In this document: positions 1 to 19,814 of the stretch, piece after piece | How positions within the stretch are numbered: the stretch's first letter is position 1 | Layout of the letters: every line of letters starts with the position of its first letter | Assembly: GCF_000003815.2 (NCBI RefSeq) | Contig: NC_049982.1 | Coordinates: 28,644,329 to 28,708,328 of the forward strand | Length of the DNA: 64,000 nt | From: Branchiostoma floridae | Taxonomy: Eukaryota; Chordata; Leptocardii; Amphioxiformes; Branchiostomatidae | Direction: 5' to 3' | Position numbers and translations under genes: made by a program | The notes under the pieces: model-generated | Databases searched by the model: none | Told to the model about the DNA's origin: nothing | Seen by the model: the letters and a program-made list of their open reading frames with translations, nothing else

Positions 1-10475
<10,475 letters not shown>

Positions 10476-10497
10476 ATCGTGACATCATATGAATGCC

Positions 10498-11155
10498 GGA
10501 TATAGGAGAATTCTTGTACACAACCAAAATTAAACTTACTTGCTTACGTTTCGGTGTCTATCAGACACCTTCCTCAGAGCTTCTGACTGGAGTTCTGCTT
10601 CTCGTCGCTATATGTAGCCGATGTAGGTGGCGCTTTTGCGACGAGAAGATTATCCCAAACGTGTCCAAGTTTGCATCCCCCCTCGTCCCGATTCATCACT
10701 GGGGCTGACTTTCTTATCCATATATACCGCATCTTTAATCCACCTGAGTCGTCTCTTGTCTTCCCTGTCTATGACTCAAGTAAGCAAGTAAGTTTAATTT
10801 TGGTTGTGTACAAGAATTCTCCTATATCCTATATTCTACCAACCTGATGAAATTATTTTCGGACGGACGTAGCTATTTGCATTTGACTCAGGGAACCGCA
10901 TTTTTGGACATCCATACATATCTTCTATCCATATATACCGCATCTTTAATCCACCTGAGTCGTCTCTTGTCTTCCCTGTCTATGACTCAAGTAAGCAAGT
11001 AAGTTTAATTTTGGTTGTGTACAAGAATTCTCCTATATCCTATATTCTACCAACCTGATGAAATTATTTTCGGACGGACGTAGCTATTTGCATTTGACTA
11101 TTTGCATTTGACTCAGGGAACCGCATTTTTGGACATCCATACATATCTTCTCTCC
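10498..11155. repeat. Inverted plus tandem repeat after the transporter stop
   Basis: A ~49-bp sequence starting GGATATAGGAGAATTCTTGT (10498-10546) is present reversed at 10781-10829. The right part from TATCCATATATACCGCATC (10715) is repeated at 10926, a 211-bp tandem duplication running to about 11155 with a 14-bp internal duplication in copy 2. Looks like a foldback element whose one side was later tandemly copied. It may fall in the transporter 3' UTR; no AATAAA was found close to the stop. Confidence 0.75.
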
Positions 11156-11253
11156 CTCCTAAATAATCTATATGAGCAAGCGGTGCACTGTCACACGAGC
11201 GTGTATATCAAGTATAAGGTCTCTGTTAGATTGAAATATTAAACTTCCTGCGA

Positions 11254-11287
11254 CATGAGCAGTAACAGTAGTAGTAGCAGCAGCAAC

Positions 11288-11322
<35 letters not shown>

Positions 11323-11662
11323 TCTGGCAGTAGCCGTAGAAATAGCAGTAGAAGCAGTTGCAGTTGCAGCAGCAGTAGCGGCAGCAGCAGCAGTAGTAGC
11401 AGTAGTAGTTTGGCAGTAGCAGCAGAAGTATCAGTAGTAGCAGTTGCAGCAGCAGCAGCAGCAGTAGTAGTAGCAGTAGTAGTTTGGCAGTGGCAGCAGA
11501 AGTATCAGTAGTAGCAGTTGTAGCAGCAGCAGCAGCAGCAGCAATAGTAGTACATGTACTATTAGTAATACATGCAGTACGTATTAGAAGTATTATTATT
11601 ATTAGTACTAGTAGCAGCAGTAGCAGCAGCAGTAGTAGTAGCGGCAGTAGCAGTAGCAGCCT
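11254..11662 (+). repeat. Compound trinucleotide microsatellite (AGT/AGC)n
   Basis: About 400 bp of AGT, AGC and ACA/GGC triplets such as CAGTAGTAGTAGCAGCAGCA, with interruptions including TTTGGCAGTAG repeated twice. Homopolymeric Ser/Ala/Val reading frames arise in all frames simply because the unit is three bases. 11663-12118 holds AT-rich unique sequence with no recognisable gene. Confidence 0.92.
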
Positions 11663-12118
11663 TCCCCCTTTTGTTTATATTTCTGCCGAAAGGATCCAGA
11701 ATAATACAATTTGACAATGCAAAACTGAAATGTCTTAGACATTGTTATTTTGAAATTAGATTTTAATTTTGAAATTGAATTTCAATTATACATAACGTAC
11801 ATAAATGCTGGGTTTTAACATAAATGGGACTTCTATTTTATATCACGTTTTCAATTGAAACAGAAATGTAATGTTGAGAACATGTTGGTAAATAGTTCTA
11901 CAATATTTTGATTACACCGAAAATTCTATGTCCATTACTAGGAATAGACCCGAAGAAGGCAGGGTCGCTAGGTTTTTTTGCTAGTGTCGGTCGGTTGATC
12001 AGAAACGCAACCATTTTTCTTAAACCTAAATGATAACTGCAATACTTTTCCTCTGCAGTTTATTTTTCACGCGCCAGGTGTCGTACGCTTAAACCTACTT
12101 CTTCGGAATGCCTTTTAT

Positions 12119-12466
12119 GGTAGCAGAACACAGTTTTCGGCCTATGGGGATTTCTATAGTTAAGGGCCACAGGGGGACTGGCTTTGACGCGGAAAAAATT
12201 ATAGTAGTGTGCACTTCAGGAATACAGAAAAGGAATATGTTTGTGTTTAGGGTACAAGCCACAATATTTTAAAAATCCTGTCAGCGTATCGTCTTTTCAC
12301 GCCCAATTTGAAACGCCGCTTTGCGGACGTCAAAGTAACTGCAGCTGGCGCACAATAGAAAGGCAGTTACAAAATGGGGCTCATTCATACATGAACTCGA
12401 AAACCTTCACTATCCAAATCATACCTTCTCAAAGTCGACACATTCCTTGATCACGCAGCACGGGTT
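12119..12466. mobile_element. GGTAGC-type MITE, truncated at one end
   Basis: Begins GGTAGCAGAACACAGTTTTC, like the complete copy at 63488-63963, and aligns with it until about 12462. The final ~120 bp and the right terminal repeat are missing; instead the sequence passes straight into the last duplicated exon of the micro-exon gene. The junction looks like a deletion rather than an assembly gap. Confidence 0.8.
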
Positions 12467-15400
12467 CAGCGGTCAGCACTTTATGCGCGTAGTCTACTGC
12501 AGCCAGACGGAGCAGGTCGGCATTCACCTGTAGGCAAGTTTGTACAAAAAGGTCAGTACTGCCACAATAAAAAATATCAGGTACAAACTCTCCTCATGGA
12601 CACACTTTAAACATTGACGGAAGTAATTATGATGTCTTTGATTAAGACTACTCTTGGGAATGATTCAAGTCTATACAGAACAAAAAATGCAACTTTTACA
12701 GTTTAAAAGTATCACATGTACTACTAAAATGGAACTACAGCTGTTAAAGGACAAGATATAGGACTGGCAGATGAGTAGAGCTCCGGCTATTTCACCTGGG
12801 CAGCCATTTTAGTGTCCAGTTGTTTGTTGTCGTAGTCTTCTTTAGCCAGACGGAGCAGTTCGGCCTTCTCCTGTAGGCAAGTTTGTACAGAAGACTCAGC
12901 ACTACCACAGTAAAAGAATATCAGGTTCAAACCTCTCCTCATGGACACTTTTAACATTACAGGAAATAACTATCCTTTGATTAAGACTACTCTTTGGAAT
13001 AATTCAAATCTCTACACAGAACAAAAGAATGCTACTTTCACAGTTGAAAAATATCATATGTACTACTAAGAAATATAACAACAGCTGTTAAAAGTACAAT
13101 ATATGGGACTTACAGGTGAGTCGTGCTCCAGTTTTGCCATCAGGACAGTCCTTGCAGCGTCCAGTTTAGCTTTTTCTGGAGCCTGGAGGTCCAGCTTGGC
13201 CCTCGCCTGTATACAAGTTTGTACAGAAGGGTCAGTACAGCCACAGTACAAGGATATCAGTTACAAAACTCTCCTCATGGACACACTTTAAATATCACAG
13301 GAATTAAGTATGATGTCTTTGATTAAGACACCTCTTAGAAGAATTAAAGTCTATTCAGAACAAAAAAAAATGCTACTTTCACAGTTGAAAAATATCATAT
13401 GTACTGCTAAGAAATAGAACTACAGCTGTGAATGGACAAGATATAGGACTGACAGATGGGAAGAGCTCCAGTCCTTCCCTCTGGGCTTTCAAATTCAGCT
13501 CAGCGGCCAGTACTTTGAGCGCGCGGTCTTTTTTAGCCAGACGGGGCAGCTCGCCATTCACCTGTAGGCAAGTTTGTAGAAAAGAGTCAGTACTGCCACA
13601 GTAAAAGGATATCAGGTACATAACTCTCCTCATGGACACACTTGAAACATTACAGGAAGAAATTATGATGTCTTAGACTCTTAGAAGAATTCGAGTCTAC
13701 ACAGAACTAAAAAAATGCAACTTTCACAGTAAAGAAGTATCATATGTACTACTAAAATGGAACTACAGCTGTTAAAGGACAAGATATAGGACTGGCAGAT
13801 GAGTAGAGCTCCGGCTATTTCACCTGGGCAGCCGTTCCAGTGACCAGTTGTTTGCTCTTGTAGTCTTCTTCAGCCTGACGGAGCAGCTTGGCCCCCTCCT
13901 GTAGGCAAGTTTGTACAGAAGGGTCTGACTCAGTACTGCCACAGTAAAAAATATCAGGTACAAAACTCTCCTCATGGACACATTTTAAACATTGCAGAAA
14001 GTAATTATAATGCCTTTGATTAAGACTCCTCTTAGAAAAATTCAAGTCTATACAGAACAAAAAAATTGCTACTTCTACAGTTTGTTGAAAAATATCATAT
14101 GTACTACTAAAATGGAACTACAGCTGTTAAAGGACAAGATATAGGACTGACAAATGAGTAGAGCTCCGGCTCTTTCACCTGGGCAGCCATTTCAGTGTCC
14201 AGTTGTTTGTTGTCGTAGTGTTCTTTAGCCAGACGAAGCAGCTTGGCCTTCTCCTGTAGGCAAGTTTGTACAGAAGACTCAGCACTACCACAGTAAAAGA
14301 ATATCAGGTTCAAACCTCTCCTCATGGACAACTTTAACATTACAGGAAATAACTATCCTTTGATTAAGACTACTCTTTGGAATAATTCAAGTCTCTACAC
14401 GGAACAAAATGCAACTTTCACAGTTGAAAAATATCATCATCATGGGTTACCCCCATATAACCCCGCAAGGGGCAAAGTATGTACTACTAAGAAATATAAC
14501 TACAGCTGTTATAAGTACAATATATGGGTCTTACAGGTGAGTAGTGCTCCGATTTTGCCATCAGGACAGTCCTTGCAGCGTCCAGTTGAGCTTTTTCTGG
14601 AGCCTGGAGGTCCAGCTTGGCCCTCGCCTGTATACAAGTTTGTACAGAAGGGTCAGTACTGCCACGGTACAAGGATATCAGGTACATAACTCTCCTCATG
14701 GACACACTTTAAACATTACAGGAAGAAATTATGATGTCTTAGACTCTTAGAAGAATTCGAGTCTACACAGAACTAATGCAACTTTCACAGTTAGGAAGTA
14801 TCATAATCATGTACTACTAAGAAATAGAACTACAGCTGTTAAAAGTATAAGATACGGGACTGACAGGTGAGTAGCGCTCCAGTTTTGCCATCTTGGCAGC
14901 CATTCCAGTGTCCAGTTGTTTGCTCTTGTATTCATCTCCAGTCAGACGGAGCCGCATGTCCCTCTTCTGTAGGCAAGTTTGTACAGGAGAGTCAGTACTA
15001 CCACAGTTAAAGGATATCAGTTTCAAAATTCGCCTTGCACACACTTTAAACATTGCATAGACACTTCAAGAATAATTTAAGTCAAAGTAAAAAAAAATGC
15101 TACCCTCACAGTGATAAAGTTCTACTGAGAAATAGATCGACAGCTGTTAAAAGTACAAGATATAGGGCTAGTTTTTTCTGAGATGACAGACTGACCAAGG
15201 GCATCTCTTCTTTTGCCAGGCTGCGGTCTTTCTGGTAGCGATGATTCACCTCTAGGTTCCCCTTCACCTACAACAAGATCATGATCACACCATGATCACC
15301 TTGCCTTGCACAAACTATACCTTAGCAGGGAGCTGTTCAAATGATTTTCTGGATAGCAAGTCATGTGCAAATAAAATAAAAGGAACAGACTTCAGGTGGA

Positions 15401-16306
15401 ACAATATTGGAAAGTATATTGGAAAGTATTTTCAGTGCACCATATTGTATTGTACTGCTCAGCAATTCAAAAAAGGAAAGAAAAAGTAAGTCAGGAACAG
15501 TGTGGACAAGTTATCAGGAACCAACTAACATTTCTAGCGCCCAGAGTTACAGTACAAGATACAAGACTGACATGATTTAAAAAAAATGATAGACTGACCT
15601 ATGCCGATTCAGCTTTGGCAGCAGTTTCCATGTCAGAAAGTAGGTCATCGTCGGCCTTGCCATTGGGGCGTCCTGGAGAAACAGTGAGAATAATGTTCGT
15701 TATGCTGTACACTATGCTGTTCTACAGAAAAAAACACACACACACTTAAGTCCTGGATACTACCGGGGGGCCTTTAACGTCTTAAATCACCACAGACTTA
15801 TGTAAAGCAGCTCATTTTCTGCTAGCGCTTCTACTACTTCTGCCTTTGTTCAAAATTACACATAAGAATTTTGAGATATTGCAATTTATTTGGTAGAAGT
15901 GACACTAAAAATGTTGTTTCCTTTGCTCCGACAGGCCACCCATGGCACGTTAAAGTTACCCACGCACCTAAGCTTTCCGGCCTCTGAGTTTAGAACATCA
16001 AACCGTAAATATGTTGATTTACAACAGAAACGAAGAAAAAACTCTCGCCTGTAAACTTAAAACCAAATTAAGCCATGGGCACAAACCGCCGCACGTGCAA
16101 ATACGTGCTGTCTACGTGCCAAAACGTGGGCAATCTTTTGGGATCCGTAAGTGGTAAGTACCGCCTCCGTACGAACTCGTGGGGAATCCGACCGATTTTG
16201 GAGCGCGCAGACACGCCGAAGAACAAATCAGCAACAACAACTCACCTTCAGCTGCGATGACAACTGCAAGGAGCACGGCAAATGTCGCAATGTGTCGGAA
16301 TGACAT
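12429..16306 (-). CDS. Unrecognised signal-peptide gene with tandem micro-exons
   Basis: I do not recognise the family. Exons from GT-AG sites: 16246-16306 (start and signal peptide MSFRHIATFAVLLAVVIAAE, phase 1), 15599-15672, 15196-15267, then eight phase-0 repeat exons at 14865-14966, 14535-14627, 14179-14253 (or 14152-), 13824-13898, 13454-13561, 13114-13206, 12796-12870 and a last one 12429-12527. Repeat exons encode 24-36 residues, charged and probably helical, in three types: B (AKLLRLAKEHYDNKQLDT), A (ARAKLDLQAPEKAKLDAART) and C (VNADLLRLAAVDYAHKVLTA). A 5' UTR intron acceptor (TTTATTTCAG) lies near 16342. Oddities: exon 15599-15672 ends in an in-frame TAG exactly before its GTCAGT donor, so either the product is a ~44-residue secreted peptide, the site is a sequence error, or the gene is decaying. 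The last exon ends within a MITE. The signal peptide implies secretion; the function is unknown. Confidence 0.6.
12480..14990 (-). repeat. Eight ~345-bp exon+intron tandem units
   Basis: Acceptor positions 14966, 14627, 14253, 13898, 13561, 13206, 12870 and 12527 are spaced 339, 374, 355, 337, 355, 336 and 343 bp. Each unit carries a nearly constant acceptor tract (on minus, GTACAAACTTGCCTACAG), a short exon, and a conserved intron. Type order 5'-3' is B-like, A, B, B, C, A, B, C. The introns after the two A exons (about 12890-13010 and 14270-14390) are almost identical, implying a recent ~1.4-kb higher-order duplication. Confidence 0.9.
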
Positions 16307-17535
16307 GGTGACTCAGTCTTCACTCGAGTTGGCCAAAAACCTGAAATAAATGCAATCACAGTTAGTATTCGTCAAACCAAAATGTCCACACTAGAGGCAG
16401 CGATTGCTATTGTCCTAGATATAACGGACCCCGTCTTCTCTGTTCTTTACCTAGCCAGAAGGCGTCAATTCTATCCATGCATATCCACAGGTAGCCTAAC
16501 CAAACTGTTCTCCCTCGCCCCACCCCCTGTCCGACCAAGAGCAAGACCCTGTCTACACAGTTTTTCGAGCGCCGGCTGATTTCTCAAGTCCCTTTCTCCT
16601 CTTCAATATTGAATGAGCTACACATTCAAACTGTTGAAACATTTTCAAAGTAGACAGGAATTACAGATTTGCAATTTGACAAAAACAAAAACCACAAGTG
16701 CCCGATTGCACATACCTCAAAAGAAATTTCACGAAGTCTGTTCTAGTCTCGTCTCCTCCTCTGTCCAGAACGGTATGACTCGATTGGAAAGATTCCACCT
16801 AGTAGTGGATTTGGCATAGACCAATGTGGGCTGTAGAGAAGGTGGTTAGTTTTTCTTCCCTTTTTTTAAAGTCCATATTCCAGAAACCTAAATTTGAATT
16901 CAAATGTGAGGAAGAGAATGTTCCGTTGGTAATTCATTTTGTCTATAAGGTGTACTTCTTCGGGATCCATTTCCAAGAAGTTAGTTGCATGTTAACATTG
17001 GAAGCTCCCCTTTTAAGAAAAGTGGTTGGAACCGATGACAATTCACATTACGTAAAACGTGTGCTCTGTGTGATTCATAGCTAGAAAGACAACATTATGA
17101 AAACATACCCTGTCCTCAATCCTCGTGTGAATGTCAGTTTTTGGTCCCTGTCTCTTGGCAGATTTTTGAATATGAGGTCATAGTTATCTTAGGAAACGTA
17201 ACTGCCTGTCCAAAATCATAAATCTTGCCGATCGAATTGTTCAATCTGTAATGATGCGATGGACATATCTGGTTCCTAACCCACATGTCAAACACATAGT
17301 GATGTATATATGAAGTAAAAAACAGCTATTTTTTTAGTTTTGATTTTTAGAAGTAATAGTGGACCCAAGTAGCATATGGGCCATGTTAAAAGATTTCAGG
17401 GTTCGAGTGGGGTGTTGGAATGTATGCTTAGACCACAAAAACTCACTAAACTTTTCTCACATTTCCAAGTATTCATCGAACAAGAGTTATATATCGTTAA
17501 GAAAACTATGAGTATTTATTATATCACGAACTTAT
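16307..17535. other. No gene seen
   Basis: Contains the probable 5' UTR start of the micro-exon gene (16307-16341) and otherwise unique AT-rich sequence. A stretch near 17120-17180 (GTCAGTTTTTGGTCCCTGTC) resembles 18500-18560, hinting at an old local duplication. Confidence 0.6.
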
Positions 17536-17537
17536 AT

Positions 17538-17951
17538 GGGGACCGCGTGGCACGATCGGGAGCGCGTTGGTCTCAGGCCCGAGAGGTCCCGGGTTCAAAT
17601 CCGCTTGCCGTGTCACCGATCTTGTGCCCTTGGGAAAGGCACTTTACACGACTTTCCTCACCTAACTCAGGTGTAAATGAGTACATAGCTGCGGCTAGTG
17701 GCAGTGACAGGCCTTTGTTGTGGTGACAGGCCATAGGGGCATGTTCGGGCATGACGCACCCGCCATGACACACCAGTCAGGGGTAGGAGGAACCCCTTAC
17801 ATCCTTGGTCGGAAGTCCTCCTAGGAGATGGAAACTCCGAACAACAAAGCCAACGGTATGGTGGCTTTGAAAAGGCGTCTTTGACACCTGTTTCGCCATA
17901 CCCTCCATATGTATATGGAGAATCTCAATAAAAAAAAAAAAAAAAAAAAAC
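17538..17951 (+). mobile_element. tRNA-derived SINE, near full length
   Basis: Head GGGACCGCGTGGCACGATCG (A-box-like TGGCACGATCGGGAGCG) and B box GGGTTCAAATCC sit 50 bp apart as in a tRNA gene, followed by CACCGATCTTGTGCCCTTGG and a unique body, ending in a poly-A tract at 17930-17951. That is the Pol III-driven, tRNA-head SINE layout. The head does not fold as an intact tRNA with a mature acceptor, so it is not called a tRNA gene. Confidence 0.88.
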
Positions 17952-17954
17952 TAA

Positions 17955-18300
17955 AACATTTTAGTAATGTAATGATATGATGAATATCCGAGAGCCATAT
18001 TGTTTTTCATATCCAGTTTATGTAGTCTTTGATTCTCGGCCAGCTTGAGTACTTTTGGAGCACTTTGTAGACTCCTACTGGTGATTGAATTTGCACCGTC
18101 ATGGCAAAGATAGCCCCATATTTCACACACGCAGCCAACAGTCTGACGTAACTGTTGTTCCGAATGTTCTAGAAGGCTACTGTAGCCTCGAAATCACGTA
18201 TCTGATGGACCACGGACCTGGCTAGTGAAGTAGTACTAAGATATTGAATCAATGCAGTAATGGCCAATGAGATGTGGGTACTTAGCGAGGCTACAAATAC
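17955..18300. repeat. Dispersed repeat shared with 25985-26310
   Basis: Sequence including TGTTCCGAATGTTCTAGAAGGCTACT, cited here in part as TTCCGAATGTTCTAGAAGGC, and CATATTTCACACACGCAG recurs at 25985-26310 in the same order and orientation. The two copies flank the large transposon and are about 80% similar by eye. Class unknown. Confidence 0.7.
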
Positions 18301-18837
18301 CATTTTGTAACGCAGTACTCGTACTTGCAGATACATGATGGGCTTTCAAACTATCGTTACCTTTACTAAAAAGATTAGGTTTTCGGTGCTGTTTGTCAGT
18401 GAATGTGCAATTTTCGCAACGCCCATTTAAAAGCGGCATATAGTTTATAGCTGAAAAGACATGCAAGAGAAGAAAACACCATCTGTCCCTCATATATGCC
18501 CGTGGGAATATTCATTTTTGGTGCCTGTCTCTGGGCAGATTTCTGATGCAATAGCCATCTTACGAAACCTCACCCCATGTCTGAACATTGCGAAATATGC
18601 AAAGAGCCTGACCTATGAATTACTCTGGATATAAAATTATTACCAGATTGGAAAAGTAGTAGAATGCATGTTGGTTTCTTTTTAAAAGTTGTTAAAGTTC
18701 TAAAATGACAACATAGTTACGTACACATTGGCGAGTAAACCTGATCCATGAATAGACACATGTCAGACCTTTCCTAGTAACTACGCATCCTTGTCATGTC
18801 CCTGTGTAGGTTTTATTCACATGTAGACTTATGTATG

Positions 18838-19135
18838 TGGGACCGCGTGGCACGATCGGGAGCGCGTTGGTCTCAGGCCCGAGGGGTCCGGGGTTCAAAT
18901 CCGCTTGCCGTTTTACCGATCTTGTGCCCTTGGGAAAGGCACTTTACACGACTTTCCTCATCTAACTCAGGTGTGACTGTCCTCACCTAACTCAGGTGTG
19001 ACAGGCCTTTGTGTTGGTGACAGGCCATAGGGGCATGTTCGGGCATGACGCACCCGCCATGACACATGAGTCAGGGGTAGGAGGGACCCCTTACATCCTT
19101 GGTCGGAAGTCCTCCTAGGGGACGGAAACTCCAAA
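18838..19135 (+). mobile_element. tRNA-derived SINE, second copy (internally deleted)
   Basis: Same head, A and B boxes as the copy at 17538 (GGGACCGCGTGGCACGATCG). A segment after the CTAACTCAGGTGT motif is rearranged, with CCTCA-CTAACTCAGGTGTGAC duplicated, then the GGCCATAGGGGCATGTTCGG body follows to AAACTCCAAACAACAAA. The next ~200 bp (GTCTTACACGTTGCATACAG onward) are not part of the family as seen in copy 1. 19300-19690 shows no gene. Confidence 0.8.
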
Positions 19136-19814
19136 CAACAAACCTGCATCTGCTGGGGCCGTCTTACACGTTGCATACAGTTGCCCCTGTAGGACTGGTG
19201 CGCCAGTGGACGAGAGGGTGGAGAAGGACGTGCACACCCCTCCTTCAACTTCAAAACCCAAGTGCAGGCCAGGCAGACGGGTCGCCTTAAAACCCGTCCG
19301 CCTACCATTGTCTTCCGAGACAGACGGATGCCAACAAGACTTATATTGAAGTGATGACAATTTCATGATAATATGAAAGTGATCTTCGCAGCAAGATAGT
19401 GATGCCCAGTCCTTAATTCTCAGCATTTTTTTTACTTGTTGAAGCATTGCTTTCTCGATGCAAGTGCTGAAATGTCGTCTGATTTGTGTATGCTGGCCTT
19501 CATTGAGAAAGTCGGTAACACCAGCTTTGCTTAACTATTTGCAAATCACAGTGGACCTGAATAGGGCATAGTCACGCTGTAAGGTTTGAGATGGCTGATT
19601 TAATGCAGGAGAAAACTCTGGTGTCTTATGCTGAGAACATAAAAAGGCCAAAACTTCTTTACATTTCCATATCATATTGACGTTATCTGATATAGGGCTT
19701 ATTCACGTGACGTCAGCATGACGTCACCACTCCGCGAACTCATAGCGACGCCATCTTGGGGTCCAGGCACAGCGCGCGCGCAGCGAACAACAAAGTTGGA
19801 GATAAGTTTTCAAA

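Noticed and set aside
11484-11766. Val/Ala/Ser-rich open frames
   Set aside because: Arise from the trinucleotide microsatellite in every frame; no splice or motif support.
17538-17620. tRNA gene
   Set aside because: A and B boxes are present but the head lacks a mature acceptor stem and is followed by a SINE body and poly-A.
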